64,000 nt of DNA from Streptomyces sp. ISL-36 (GCF_018614205.1 NZ_JAGGOS010000068.1:62001-126000); one strand, 5' to 3'. Positions 17,258 to 27,047 are shown, counted from the stretch's first letter. Made by a program: numbers and translations. The notes: generated from the letters alone by a model not told the origin.

Positions 17258-18349
17258 CTATTCGCGGTCGCCGTGTGGCGCTTCCTCGAAGAGGTCGATC
17301 AAGGAGAGGGGCATGTCTGCCACCGTGAGTTCGAGGGAGCCGGTGATCACTGTGTCGTGGTTGCTGCAGGTGGCTGACCAGGTTGCCGTGATCGTGGATG
17401 GCGCGGGCGCGCAGACGATGACGACGATGTCCTCCGAGTCGGCGTGCTGGCGCGGGCGGATGTGGCCGAGCGGGAAAGCGATGGACGTCGAGCCGCCGTT
17501 GGTGATGTCTGGGCGGAAGGGGTCGTAAGCCGGTGCCGGGCCGATCAGGCCGTTGGGGAGAAGGCCGTGGGGAATCGATGGCTGGAACGAGAACAGCGCC
17601 GGGGCAGGGGTGCCGAAGGCTTGGGCGGTGAAGGGAACCCGGTCAGTGATTCGTTGATGGTCTGGGTACGAGGGTGCACGGCCTCGACAGCGCCGGGGAT
17701 GTAAAGCTGGATCTCGACATCGGCCAGATTGAGGTCGGTCAGGTTCGTCACGCGAAGTGAGAGGGGGACATGCGCCGGCCAGAACCGTTGCGGAAAGGCG
17801 AACTTGTTGGGGTGCGCGGCGGGCTCGCTCGTTGAGGCATGTTCCGCGCGTTCGTCCGGCAGCCACAGCGCCCCGGACGTACCAGTGGACGGACGCGGTC
17901 GCGACGGTCGCCCAGGTGCTCGCGACGCCGAGCCGGATGTCGACGCCTTGGAGCAGAGCCCGGACGCGGACGCCCTGGGTCGTGAATTTGGGCGAAGGCG
18001 TGCTCGGCTTCGTCGGTGGTGGGCCCGGTGAAGGCCAGGTCACTGGTGTCGTGCGGCTGCCATCGCAGGACGGGGTGAGGGCCGCGGCGCACTGGCGCAG
18101 GAACCAGCCCATCGGGGTGCGGGAGGCTGGGTGGCGTCCGCGAGAGCGGCGAGGACTTCCCGCAGGTGGCCCAGTCGGCCGTCGAACAGCGCGGCGGTAA
18201 CATCCGCGGCCGGTCCGGGTCGGCCAGGGCAGACCGGTCAGCGGTCCGGTGGCCATGGCCGTATCGGCATCGGTGACGCTCCAGACGTCGGTCCCGCGCC
18301 ATTGCTGGGCTTGAGCGATGGCTGCTTCGGTCGCCACCTGCATGTTCAT
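17258..18349 (-). pseudogene. frameshifted hypothetical gene
   Basis: Coding-like sequence on the minus strand switches frame several times. The start region reads MNMQVATEAAIAQAQQWRGT. The centre reads 'SDLAFTGPTTDEAEHAFAQI' in one frame, then 'GVDIRLGVASTWATVATASV' in another. 'TNLTDLNLADVEIQLYIPGA' occupies a third. The end ('SIPHGLLPNGLIGPAPAYDP' to 'TVADMPLSLIDLFEEAPHGD') returns to the first frame. The pieces keep one order and direction, which suggests one decayed gene of about 350 codons. No family was recognised. A single open frame spans it, but most of that is not the original coding frame. Confidence 0.5.
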
Positions 18350-18625
18350 ATGTAGAGATTACGTAGGTGCTGGCCCGTGCTGGCCGCGTCCTCACGCAGT
18401 GGGGGCTACTCCGCTGGGCGGACCTGTCTGCGTTACTCGCGAACGGGTGATTCCCGCACGAGGCGTTCGTCACCCTCCGACCCCGGGGGAAAACTCATCA
18501 TGCGAGGCAGTTCTGAGTCCGTGCAGGGCATCAGTCTCTCGCAGTGATCCACCCCCACCGGATCAAGGTCCGGCGGGGGTGGCGCGAAGCAAGACGGACG
18601 GTTCCCGGTGGGGCGGGAACAGCCG

Positions 18626-18847
18626 TCACCGCTTGGCGATGGCCATACCGAGGAAGATGCCGACCAACAACGCAGCGCTGCCAGCACCCATGACCGCCCA
18701 CGTCCCGGTCTGGGTCGCGGCGAAGGTAGAGGTCATTCCGGCCTGAGCCGCGGCCTGTGTAGCCTGCGCACCGGCCATAGAGGCTTCCTGCGCGGCCATG
18801 GCCGTCTCCAGTGCGTGGACCTTGCCCTCAAGTTCGGATGTCTCCAT
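18626..18847 (-). CDS. 73-residue coiled-coil plus membrane-helix protein
   Basis: The N-terminal half (METSELEGKVHALETAMAAQ...) is a predicted coiled coil rich in Ala and Gln. The C-terminal half (TWAVMGAGSAALLVGIFLGM) is one membrane helix ending in a basic tail (AKR). The start at 18847 is preceded by GGAAGGG with good spacing. No family was recognised. It is the only gene in the left part of the island that looks undamaged. Confidence 0.6.
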   Translation of the reverse strand: METSELEGKVHALETAMAAQEASMAGAQATQAAAQAGMTSTFAATQTGTWAVMGAGSAALLVGIFLGMAIAKR

Positions 18848-19103
18848 AGCGGTTCCCTTCCGTTGTCGTGCCGGGTGGTTCCGGCCTCAACGTCGATGCG
18901 TTCCCCACAGCGCGGCCCTGTCGCGCTGGAGCGGGGCGGAACACCCATTTGCGGCCAAGCCCGCTGCGGGTGCCGCAACAGCCGCAGCGGAAGATGCGGC
19001 CGCCGTCCGAGTAAGGGACTGCGTCTTGCACCACGACTCCGCCGGGCCGCACCCCGACGGGCTGACGGACCTCCGGAGCCCTGTTCGTGACCGCCAGCGA
19101 CAT
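18828..19103 (-). CDS. possible small Cys-containing protein
   Basis: This 91-residue open frame contains 'GGRIFRCGCCGTRSGLGRKW', a CxCC cluster that might be half of a zinc site. It ends where the 73-residue membrane protein begins. The ribosome-binding site is weak and no family was recognised, so it may be chance or a remnant. Confidence 0.25.
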   Translation of the reverse strand: MSLAVTNRAPEVRQPVGVRPGGVVVQDAVPYSDGGRIFRCGCCGTRSGLGRKWVFRPAPARQGRAVGNASTLRPEPPGTTTEGNRYGDIRT

Positions 19104-19165
19104 TCCCGCACCCGAGCGGCAACCGGACCGCCTCCAGCGGTCGCCGCTGGTGCAGACCCCCGGCC

Positions 19166-19774
19166 CTACGCCCCGTTGTCCAGGGCGCGGCGGATGGCGT
19201 CCCGCGCCCGGTCGGCGACCGCGGCCATCGGGCCGAGCGTGAGGTTCCCGGTGACACTCTCGACCCCGGGGTGGGGTGGGTCGGCGGGGTCGCCTCCGCC
19301 GCCTTGGCGGCCTTGGCCATCAGGGCGAGCCGGGCGGGCGAGGTGGTCCGGCGCAGGTAAGTGAACTCGTAGCGCTCCTCGGACCGCGCGTGGACCCGGA
19401 CGGCGTCGCTCAGGGAGAGCAACGCGGGCATGAACCGCGGGTCGGACGTCTCCATCTCCTCCAGCGTGGAGAGCTTCTCCTTGGCCGTCTTCTCCTCAGC
19501 AAGCCGGCCCTCGACCACCTCCGTACCGCCGTCGAAGGCGGTATGGGCACTGGGGTGGACGACCTCCTCCTCGGCGGTCTCGTGCACCGCCAGCAGGTGC
19601 AACAGGCGCCGGAACGCGTCTGCGCGCTCCTCCCCCTATGCGGTGCGGACCTCTTCGAAGAGGGTGTGGATCTGGCCGTGCTGGCGCACGAGGAGCGCCA
19701 CGACATCCTCTCCGACCGCGGGGTCGCCGACCTGGGCTTGCTCCGTCCACGTTTCTGCCTCCTGCCCCGGCCAT
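19166..19774 (-). pseudogene. decayed hemerythrin-domain gene, inverted relative to its intact copy
   Basis: The sequence matches the intact hemerythrin gene at 27048-27638. 'DVVALLVRQHGQIHTLFEEV' is followed by an in-frame TAG (19636-19638). It then continues 'EERADAFRRLLHLLAVHETA' and 'EERYEFTYLRRTTSPARLAL', and after a frameshift ends 'TLGPMAAVADRARDAIRRAL'. At least one more shift lies near the start. The ATG at 19774 overlaps the stop of the upstream remnant, so the original two-gene order is still visible. Confidence 0.85.
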
Positions 19775-20343
19775 CAGGCGCGCTTGGATTCGACGGGGTG
19801 GGCGGCCTTCGGTCTCCAGCCGGTGGTCGCCGTCGAACATCTCGCGGTGCTGATCGATGACGCGGTCGCTGGGAGGCTTCTCGCCGCGTCGTGGAGACTC
19901 CGCTGCATCTTCTCGAACCGCTCGTGGGCCTCTCGGACGTAGCCGGCGCCGAGGGTGGTGAGGTCGATCTGGGTGGCGAGCAGTTCGCGCACGTAGTCCT
20001 TGTTCGGCTCGAACGTCAGGACGTTCGGCAGCTGCGGCGCGAGGATCTCCTCCGGGTCACGGCAGTCGTGGCGGCGCATGAGGTCGCAGGCGATCCGCAG
20101 GTGCTCCAGCTCCATGTTCAGGTGCAGCTCCCACAGGGCCTTCACTTGGGGGTGGCTCTCCTGCGAGCTGCCTCTTCACCTCGGGATCCACCCGTGTTGC
20201 GGGCGAGATTGTGGCTGAACAGGATCGCCTCGACCTCAACGGGTGTAAGGGTCGGGGGCGATCGGCGAGGCGTTCAGCTCCCGCCAGCTGCGGACCTGCC
20301 GGTCCAGGGGGATGCCTCGATGTTCCAGAGGGTTGAACGTCAT
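19774..20343 (-). pseudogene. decayed ferritin-like gene with large internal deletion
   Basis: This is a broken copy of the gene at 25834-27036. It starts MTFNPLEHRGIPLDRQVRSW, as in the intact gene, then stops after 'APDPYTR'. It resumes in another frame ('EVEAILFSHNLARNT') and then jumps directly to 'VKALWELHLNMELEHLRIAC', missing about 200 codons including two metal-ligand helices. The end frameshifts between 'EKMQRSLHD' and 'MFDGDHRLETEG'. It lies directly upstream of the hemerythrin remnant. Confidence 0.85.
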
Positions 20344-20564
20344 GTGGCACCTGGCCTTCGAGAGGGGAGGACGCTCGCCATCCTTGCCCTTCCGCCTGCG
20401 CCAGCGGCTGCTGCCACGCCCCCTCTGACGAGTGTCACCTCATCGCTCCCTGTTTCCACTCGTCTTCCCCAGCCGTCGGGGCACCCGGCAGGGAGATTGC
20501 GAGTGGACCAGGCACGACGGGTAGTCGCGCGTGAGCCGCACCGCACGTGGAGGAGATGAGATCC

Positions 20565-21266
20565 ATGGTGATCCACATCGATCGAGGACTGACCGAGCGC
20601 GTCTCGAATCCGGCTCATGCGCTGCGTCAGGGGGCACATGATCAGGTCCTGGGTCTTCTGATGCTGGCGGTCGCGATGGTGCTGTTGCTGATGCCGATGG
20701 CCACGCAGGCCGGTCCCAAGGACGCTCAGGTGAACGAGATGGTCGTCGGGCTCGTCGTCGCGTTCACCGCGGGCCTGCGTATATACCGCGGCGGGGGTCC
20801 TCGGTCCGATGCCCTCGTGGGCGCGGCGGGTGTGTGGCTGGTGATCTCGCCCTTCGTTCTGGACATGCAGAACACCGCCGTCCACACGGCGGATCGCTTG
20901 CTTGCCCTCGTGGCCGGCAGCGTTCTGGTGGTCCTGAGCCTGGTGTCCTTGCTGATCTGGCGGCTGGACCGCAAGCGCCTAGCTAGGCCTCGCACGGTGC
21001 TGGATGAGCAGGTCGCCGACCTGATCGCCCGGACCTTGGAGATGAGGCCGGAGAACGCCACTCACTGGTCGACCCGGTCGATGGCCAAGAAGACGGGCCT
21101 TTCGCACGCGGGTGTGGCGGGGTGCGGACTGCAGCCGCACCGGACCGAGACGTCGAAGCTGTCCACGAACCCGTTCTTCATCGACAAGGTCCACGACGTC
21201 ATGGGCCCGTATCTCGATCCGCCGGAGCGTGCGCTGGTGACGCGACTCTTCATCCTTCTCAGCTAG
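20565..21266 (+). pseudogene. SPW-like membrane protein fused to an IS630 transposase fragment
   Basis: GGAGGAG lies 9 nt before the ATG at 20565. Residues 1-140 form a membrane protein with about four helices and an SPW-like 'GVWLVISPFVLDM' (89-101). Residues 141-225 are a different protein: 'DEQVADLIARTLEMRPENAT', 'HWSTRSMAKKTGLSHAGVA', 'GLQPHRTETSKLS' and 'YLDPPERALV' are successive segments of an IS630-family transposase. A few residues (the usual RIWRAF-type block) are missing. The membrane protein has therefore lost its own C-terminus and reads into the insertion remnant. It might still be made as a chimera. Confidence 0.75.
20985..21239 (+). mobile_element. IS630-family transposase fragment
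   Basis: About 85 codons of the N-terminal/middle part of an IS630 transposase are recognisable by the conserved HWSTRSMA and GLQPHRTETxKLS blocks. The DDE catalytic region is absent. No terminal inverted repeats were found. Confidence 0.75.
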
Positions 21267-21411
21267 TAGTTCCGCTGTCATCGCCGCGCGCCGACCGCTT
21301 CGGATCCGGGATACGCTTTGCGGTCGGCCGGAACCGCCACCGACAGGACGGCTACCCCGGGCTGATTCACCCGGCGTGGCCTGCAGACCCCGTTGGTGGA
21401 GCAGCCCTTGG

Positions 21412-21945
21412 CTACCGGCCATATGCCTGCGTGCGGGGGAGTGGGCCGATGTCGGCATGGCGGCCTGGGCGGAGGGTGGCGTGGCGTTGTCCGGGTCCGG
21501 GACCAACGCGTGCGGCGAGGGCGTCGGCGACGACGCCCGTGGTGAAGGCGTAGACGGTTTTGTGGAGAACGTCGATGACGAGTTCCTTGTGGGGCCAGGT
21601 GGAAGGCGGGGCGCCGACGCCGGTGGCGTTCTCGAGGATCTGGTCGTTGGTGAGGCGTACGACGGTGAACTGCGCCGAAGCGAGCGGGCCGCGTAGTCCG
21701 GCGTGGGACATGACCGAGCGCAGAACGCCGAGGAGGGCTGCCTGACCGAAGTGCATGGCCCAGTTCACCGGCGTCGGCTGTTCGCCCTCGCGTTCGGCCA
21801 TGCCGGTCAGGCGTTGAAGGACCCGTGCGGGCACGTGTGAGTCGGGCCGTTTGGTGAGAGCCTGTTCCATCTTCTCCCCGAGCGTCATCACGACGCCGCC
21901 TGCGGTGCCGGCGATCATTCCCTGCCACAGCGCACGTTTCATCAT
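21412..21945 (-). CDS. membrane-associated hypothetical protein
   Basis: The protein has 177 residues. An N-terminal hydrophobic helix (ALWQGMIAGTAGGVVMTLGE, residues 5-24) is followed by amphipathic and hydrophobic segments near 65-80 (NWAMHFGQAALLGVL) and 130-145 (VYAFTTGVVADALAARVG). The pattern resembles small actinobacterial DUF1440-like membrane proteins, but the family is not certain. It is divergent from the DUF2243 gene and looks intact. Confidence 0.65.
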   Translation of the reverse strand: MMKRALWQGMIAGTAGGVVMTLGEKMEQALTKRPDSHVPARVLQRLTGMAEREGEQPTPVNWAMHFGQAALLGVLRSVMSHAGLRGPLASAQFTVVRLTNDQILENATGVGAPPSTWPHKELVIDVLHKTVYAFTTGVVADALAARVGPGPGQRHATLRPGRHADIGPLPRTQAYGR

Positions 21946-22101
21946 GCCCCGCGGCTACCCAATTCCAGGGCCCTGATTTCAACACGGTGCGGGGGATATG
22001 GCGCGTCTCGCTCGAATGCGGTCCTCTGCGCGCGCGAACGGTGGTTGTGGGTAGGCGTAGCGGGCAGCGGAACGAACCTCCGGCACGGCGGAAGGCAATC
22101 C

Positions 22102-22593
22102 ATGAGCGCATCGCTCGACCCGCACGCGGTCTCTCACGTCCCTCCTGAGCGGCGCAGGTCGATGGTGGTGTGCGGCCTGATCGGAGTCGGGGTCATGGCC
22201 GCGGTCGACGAGATCGTCTTCCACCAGATCCTGGGCTGGCACCACTTCTACGACCGTTCGACCCCCAGCGTGGGCCTGCTGTCCGACGGCCTGCTGCACA
22301 CTGCCGAGCTGCTGGCCCTGGTCGCAGGCTTCTTTCTCTACGCCGATCTGCGCCGGCGGCGCGCCCTGGGCGCAGTCCACGCCTGGGCGGGATTCTTCCT
22401 GGGGCTGGGGATCTTCCAGCTGTTCGACGGGATCGTCGACCACAAGCTGCTGCGCCTGCACCAGGTCCGCTACGGCGTGGACGTCACCCCGTACGACTGG
22501 GCGTGGAACGTCACCGCCCTGGCCTTGCTCCTGATCGGCACGGCGCTGGCCATGCGCGCAGAGGGTGGAACCAAGACGGGACGGGCGGCGTGA
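22102..22593 (+). CDS. DUF2243 membrane protein
   Basis: This 163-residue protein has four membrane helices. The DUF2243 signature is clear: 'AAVDEIVFHQILGWHHFYDR' (about residues 33-52) and 'GLGIFQLFDGIVDHKLLRLH' (about 100-120), with His and Asp or Glu in the membrane that could bind metal or haem. The function is unknown. It overlaps the CtaG-like gene by 4 bp (GTGA), so the two are translationally coupled; such pairs point to a role near cytochrome oxidase or membrane copper handling. Confidence 0.85.
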   Translation: MSASLDPHAVSHVPPERRRSMVVCGLIGVGVMAAVDEIVFHQILGWHHFYDRSTPSVGLLSDGLLHTAELLALVAGFFLYADLRRRRALGAVHAWAGFFLGLGIFQLFDGIVDHKLLRLHQVRYGVDVTPYDWAWNVTALALLLIGTALAMRAEGGTKTGRAA

Positions 22594-23435
22594 TCGTCGG
22601 GCACGTCCATCCCGGCACGGGCGCGGGTCCCGGGCCCATTGAGCTGGTCACGGCGGTGGCCGCCCTGCTTGTGGCGTCCGTCTACCTGCTGGCCGCACAC
22701 CGTCTGCGACACCGGGGGGACACCTGGCCCCGGCGGTGGGACGCGTCGTTCGCCGCCGGGAGCGCCGGTGTGGCGTCAGCAGCGGTGGGGCCGCTGCCGG
22801 GCGGCCCGCTCACCGTCCACATGATCCAGCACCTGACCGTCGGGATGGCGGCTCCGCTCCTGTTCGTCCTCGCCCGCCCCCTCACGCTCGCTCTGCGCAG
22901 CCTGGCCCCGGGTACGACACGCCGGAGCCTGCTGGCCTTGGCCCGCTCTCGCCCGGTCGGCTGGCTGGTTTTCCCTCCACTGGCGGCCCTCCTCGACATC
23001 GGCGGACTCTGGCTGCTCTACCGCACAGGGCTGTTCGCCGCCGTGCAACGCGATCCGTGGCTGCACGCCCTCGTGTACACGCACGTCCTCGCGGCCGGTC
23101 TGCTGTTCACCTTCGCCGTCTGCCGGCTCGACCCAGTGCGCCACCGCTGGGGCCTCGGCGTTCGCGGGGCGACCTTGCTGGCCGCCGGCGCCGTGCACGC
23201 CGTGCTGGCCAAGGCCCTGTACGCGGCTCCACCGCCCGGCACCGCCTTCGCCTCTGCCGACCTGCACGCCGGAGCCCAGGTCATGTACTACGGCGGCGAT
23301 CTGGTCGAAGCAGCCGTCGCCACCGTCGTGGCTGCTTCCTGGTACCAGGCCACCGGCCGGGCCCGGCAACGGCGGCGCCGTCGGCCGGACACGGGCCCGA
23401 AGTCGTGCACCGTCGGAGCCCTGACCGGGCCATGA
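22590..23435 (+). CDS. CtaG / caa3-type cytochrome c oxidase assembly protein
   Basis: This 281-residue protein has about seven membrane helices. CtaG_caa3 features include 'HMIQHLTVGMAAPLLFVLAR' (about residues 76-95), 'VYTHVLAAGLLFTFAVCRLD' (about 167-186) and a final helix with 'AGAQVMYYGGDLVEAAVA'. The conserved histidines in the membrane are typical. The family helps load copper into cytochrome oxidase, although many Streptomyces copies lie away from oxidase genes, as here. The GTG start at 22590 overlaps the preceding stop. Confidence 0.88.
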   Translation: MIVGHVHPGTGAGPGPIELVTAVAALLVASVYLLAAHRLRHRGDTWPRRWDASFAAGSAGVASAAVGPLPGGPLTVHMIQHLTVGMAAPLLFVLARPLTLALRSLAPGTTRRSLLALARSRPVGWLVFPPLAALLDIGGLWLLYRTGLFAAVQRDPWLHALVYTHVLAAGLLFTFAVCRLDPVRHRWGLGVRGATLLAAGAVHAVLAKALYAAPPPGTAFASADLHAGAQVMYYGGDLVEAAVATVVAASWYQATGRARQRRRRRPDTGPKSCTVGALTGP

Positions 23436-24005
23436 GGCCCGTGCGAGCGCCGCAAAGGTGGCCCAGTAGGCGGTGGCCGCGCCCACCCCGGCACCGCGGC
23501 CAAGACCGTTCTGACGAAGCGGCCCATCCGCCGTAGCACCGACGTGCAGCCGGAGTGAGTCCCCATCACGGACCGTGACACTGCGGATGGCTGACGTGCA
23601 CGGGGTTTCTCCTACTGGCCGTCGTCAAGCAGCCCGAGGCACTGGACGCAGCTGTCTCCGGCCTGGCCGCGCCAAATTTAGAGTCGGCACTCGCTGCCCC
23701 ATGGCTGAAAGCGCTCCATCCGGATCGCCGCCATCGTCGGCTCCGTCATCCTCCTCGCCGTCTATCGCCTGGTCCGGCAGCAAGCGCCACCACGGCCAGG
23801 CGTGAGCGACCCGGCCGCCCAGACGCGAACGGCCTCCGCTGCTTCTGAGGGCGGAGCCGTTCCGCCGTCGGCGCCCGCAGGCTGGCTCCGGAGGCGCGCC
23901 CGGAGTGCCGTGCATGGAGCCCCCGCCATAATCGCGGTCCGATTTGTCTATGCATGCCCACTCATTGGGTAGGGGCGGGTCACCACTCCTTCTCTGGAGG
24001 CCACC
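23436..24005. other. 570-bp stretch with only gene remnants
   Basis: No intact gene is seen. In one plus-strand frame at 23709-23775 the sequence reads 'RIAAIVGSVILLAVYRLVRQ', resembling the last helix of GlsB/YeaQ-type stress membrane proteins. A further hydrophobic piece lies just before it. The upstream part is damaged. A GGAGG at 23994-23999 belongs to the next gene. Confidence 0.4.
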
Positions 24006-24476
24006 ATGGCGTCAACTCACCGCGCACCCATCGAAGAGCACCCCGACCTGATGGAACTGCGTGCCCGGCACGACCGCGCGGCCGCTACGCCCCGCGCCCA
24101 GATGATCGAGGCCCTGGCGCTGCTTACGGGCCTCTATCTTGCCGCGTCACCCTGGATCGTCGGCTTCAACGGCTTCACCACCCTGGCCGTCACCAACCTC
24201 ATCGCCGGTATCGCCTACATGCTCCTCCTCGGCGGACTCGGCAACTCCTACGAGCGGACCCACTCCATGGCATGGGCCGCTGCCGCCATCGGTATCTGGA
24301 CCTGCGTCGCGCCTTGGGTCGTCGCAGGCGACGTCGCCCACACCCGCTCCATCACCAGCAACCTCATCACCGGCGCCCTCGCCACCCTTCTCGCCCTCGC
24401 CGCGGCCTCCGCTGCCCGCGACAACACCAAGGGCCACGGCCCCGGCACGCGCCGCGCTATGCCCGGAAATCACTGA
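24006..24476 (+). CDS. SPW-repeat membrane protein
   Basis: This 156-residue protein has four membrane helices. Two SPW-type repeats are seen: 'LYLAASPWIVGFNG' (about residues 43-56) and 'GIWTCVAPWVVAGD' (about 95-108). The family is common in actinobacteria and has no known biochemical role. The start has TGGAGG with good spacing. The related but broken SPW-like protein at 20565 may be a diverged paralogue. Confidence 0.85.
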   Translation: MASTHRAPIEEHPDLMELRARHDRAAATPRAQMIEALALLTGLYLAASPWIVGFNGFTTLAVTNLIAGIAYMLLLGGLGNSYERTHSMAWAAAAIGIWTCVAPWVVAGDVAHTRSITSNLITGALATLLALAAASAARDNTKGHGPGTRRAMPGNH

Positions 24477-24523
24477 CGACGTGAATGCGGGGCCTGCGGT
24501 CTGCTCGGACAGCGACGCCCAAA

Positions 24524-24556
24524 CCGCCCGGAACCACCTCCCCGTGTTCCGGGCGG
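24524..24556 (+). terminator. hairpin after SPW gene
   Basis: A perfect 11-bp stem (24524-24534 with 24546-24556, CCGCCCGGAAC / GTTCCGGGCGG) encloses an 11-nt loop, 47 bp after the SPW gene stop. A factor-independent terminator is likely. Confidence 0.7.
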
Positions 24557-24871
24557 CTTCGGCTCGCAGCTATACGTCGGCCGCGGCGACCGCGTCGCCT
24601 GCGAGCCGCGCGACGCGGAGCTTATGTGGTTGGCGAGCTTCGACGCTTCGGCGAGGCGGGGTAACCGCCACATGTGGAGCGCAGCTACCGCTGTAGTCGG
24701 GTGCCTCGGCCGACCTCGTTCTGCTCGCTCCATCACCGCCGCGACGGCCCCGTACGGCCTTCGCTGCCTCATAGGCGGTTCGGCGCGTTCATAGCGGTTA
24801 GTCGGGTCCCAGAGGGCACCCGGTGGGAGATGCCCCTTGAGCTGGAGCCAGTTCCCTTCGAAAGGCACGTA

Positions 24872-25468
24872 GTGAACAGTGATAGCGCGCTCCCTGCCGT
24901 CCTCTCCGGGACGTCTGTCGATGTGACCGGCGCCCCCGGGGAAACCCCTGAGCCGTCCCGATTCCATAAGTCCCTTACCGGTCTGCTGCAAGGTTATGGC
25001 GGCGAGGAGGAGGGCAGGCTGCCCGGCTACGCGGGTTCGATGGCTGCCTTCGGCCTATACGCCACCGCTTGGACGGCTGTGCTGCGCCGAGACGGTCACA
25101 GCAGGCCGGGCGGGCTCCGTGCCGGGGATGTCGCCCTGACGGCGGTGGCGACCTTTCGTCTCAGCAGGCTCCTCAGCAAAGGCGTGGTGACGAGCCCGCT
25201 GCGTGCGCCGTTCACCCGGTTCAAGGAGGCGGCCGGGCCGTCGGAGGTCACGGAGGAGCCGCGGACGGAGTCTGGGGTGCGTGGCACCGTGGGCGCCCTC
25301 GTCACGTGCCCGTTCTGCGTCGGGGTCTGGGTGGCGACCACCCTCACCGGCGCCCAGCTGCTGTGGCCACGCGAGGTGAGGGTCGTCACCGGCGCGCTCA
25401 CCGTGCTTGCCGGGGCGGACGCCCTCCAGCTGGCCTACAGCGCCCTTGGACAGAAGGCGCAGGAATAG
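24872..25468 (+). CDS. DUF1360 protein
   Basis: This 198-residue protein carries the DUF1360 domain. 'AGDVALTAVATFRLSRLLSK' leads into 'VTSPLRAPFTRF', and 'GALVTCPFCVGVWVATTL' contains the conserved CPFC pair. A C-terminal hydrophobic segment (VRVVTGALTVLAGADALQLA) follows. The function of the domain is unknown; homologues are small membrane proteins in spore-formers and actinobacteria. The GTG at 24872 has AAAGG 6 nt upstream. An ATG at 24830 is in frame but poorly spaced from its purine stretch. Confidence 0.8.
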   Translation: MNSDSALPAVLSGTSVDVTGAPGETPEPSRFHKSLTGLLQGYGGEEEGRLPGYAGSMAAFGLYATAWTAVLRRDGHSRPGGLRAGDVALTAVATFRLSRLLSKGVVTSPLRAPFTRFKEAAGPSEVTEEPRTESGVRGTVGALVTCPFCVGVWVATTLTGAQLLWPREVRVVTGALTVLAGADALQLAYSALGQKAQE

Positions 25469-25572
25469 GACGTCGGCGCCCCGTTTCGGCGGAGAGAGGT
25501 CAGGCCGTGCGGTGCTGCGCCGTCGTCCGCGAGCACCGAATGCCGCGACGCTCGGGAAGGACCGGAAATGGT

Positions 25573-25593
25573 CAGCCCCGCTATGCGGGGCTG
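25573..25593. terminator. hairpin in the 365-bp gap before the ferritin-like gene
   Basis: A perfect 9-bp stem CAGCCCCGC / GCGGGGCTG closes a TAT loop. The remaining gap (25469-25833) holds no recognisable gene; the ribosome-binding GGGGAG at its end belongs to the next gene. Confidence 0.5.
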
Positions 25594-25833
25594 CATCGAG
25601 CTTCTGCCCCTCTTTACCCTTCCGACACATCTGTCCGCTCGGCCCGGCATGAGCCCACCCCGTTGCGCCGTCATTCCGACTGAGTGGGCCGTCTGGGCGA
25701 ACCACGCACCCTCGCTCCGCGTGAGCAAGCGCATGCCAGAGGCCCGACGGCACACTCATCACGGCACCCTGTGTTCACTGAGTGTGTCGGGGCAACCGCA
25801 CTGGGTGGCCTTCGTCTATCTGGGGAGTATCGA

Positions 25834-27036
25834 ATGACGTTCAATCCGCTGGAGCAGCGGGGGATCCCGCTGGACCGTCAGCTGCGCAACTGGCGCGAGC
25901 TGAACGTCAAGCCGATCGATCCCGATCGCTGCGATCCGTACACCCGGTGCCGGATCATCACGATGAACGGGATCGAGGTCGAGGCGATCCTGTTCAGCCA
26001 CCAGCTCGCCCGCAATACGGTGGATCCCGAGGTGAAGAGGCAGCTCGCCCGGACCCGGTACATCGAGGCGCAGCAGCAGAAGGTGGTGAACTGGCTGCTG
26101 CCGGGGGTGTCGTCGGTACTGGAGACGACGATCGCCTACGAGCAGGTGGCGGTGGACCTGACCTCGTGGGTGGCGCGTATGGAGCCGGACCCGTACCTGC
26201 GCCAGGCGTACGAGTTCGGTGTACTGGAGGACTTCGACCACCTGTACCGGTACGCGAACCTGTACGAGATGATCGAGCACCGCAAGGCGGAGGCGATCGT
26301 CGACGGGCTGACCGAGGTCATGCCGGGCCGGCCCACCAAGTTTCACCACCGCGACCCGGTCGACAACGTCCGCGACCCCTACGACAAGGCGGCGACGAAC
26401 CCGCTGTCGAAGCTGCACGCGCTGACCATCCTGTCCGCGGAGCAGCAGACGATGAACTTCTACATGAACACCGGACCCACGTACATGGAGCCGATCGCCC
26501 GCCAGCTCTACCAGGAGATCGGGTTGATCGAGGAGGAGCACGTCACGCACTACGAGTCCCTCGTGGACCCTGGGGAGACGTGGTGGGAGCAGCTGGTCAC
26601 CCACGAGTACAACGAGTGCTACCTCTACCACTCCTTCATGGAGCAGGAGAGCGACCCCAAGGTGAAGGCGGTGTGGGAGCTCCATCTGAACATGGAGCTG
26701 GAACACCTCCACACCGCCTGCGACTTGATGCGCCGTATCGACGGCAAGGATCCCGCAGAAATCCTGGCGCCGGAGCTGCCGAACGTGCTCACCTTCGAGC
26801 CGAACAAGGCGTACCTGCGCGACCTGCTGAACACCCAGATGGATCTGACCACGCTCGGAGCGGGCTACGTACGCGAGGCGCACGAGCGGTTCGAGAAGAT
26901 GCAGGAGCAGATCCACGGCGGCGAGGAACCGCCCAGCGAGCGCGTCATGGCCGAGCACGACGCGATGTTCGGCCGCGAGTACCGCGTCCAGACCGAGGGT
27001 GAGCACCCGGACCCCGCCATGCGCGAGAAGAAGTGA
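25834..27036 (+). CDS. ferritin-like putative diiron protein
   Basis: This 400-residue, mostly helical soluble protein has no signal peptide. Repeated Glu/His ligand patterns of ferritin-like four-helix bundles are visible: Glu97/Glu103 in 'SVLETTIAYEQVAVDL', Glu132 and His136 in 'LEDFDHLYRY', Glu233-x2-His236 in 'LIEEEHVTHYESL', and Glu288/Glu290-His291 in 'NMELEHLHTA'. This arrangement could bind two irons and carry out oxidase, peroxidase or iron-storage chemistry. No named family was recognised, so that role is inferred. GGGGAG lies 6 nt before the ATG. The hemerythrin gene follows immediately, and the pair exists again as pseudogenes at 19.2-20.3 kb. Confidence 0.8.
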   Translation: MTFNPLEQRGIPLDRQLRNWRELNVKPIDPDRCDPYTRCRIITMNGIEVEAILFSHQLARNTVDPEVKRQLARTRYIEAQQQKVVNWLLPGVSSVLETTIAYEQVAVDLTSWVARMEPDPYLRQAYEFGVLEDFDHLYRYANLYEMIEHRKAEAIVDGLTEVMPGRPTKFHHRDPVDNVRDPYDKAATNPLSKLHALTILSAEQQTMNFYMNTGPTYMEPIARQLYQEIGLIEEEHVTHYESLVDPGETWWEQLVTHEYNECYLYHSFMEQESDPKVKAVWELHLNMELEHLHTACDLMRRIDGKDPAEILAPELPNVLTFEPNKAYLRDLLNTQMDLTTLGAGYVREAHERFEKMQEQIHGGEEPPSERVMAEHDAMFGREYRVQTEGEHPDPAMREKK

Positions 27037-27047
27037 GGCGTACGGAC

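Noticed and set aside
23575..23805. 76-codon open frame after the CtaG gene
   Set aside because: The coding-like part (a GlsB-like last helix) is in a different frame, so the open frame itself is not the gene.
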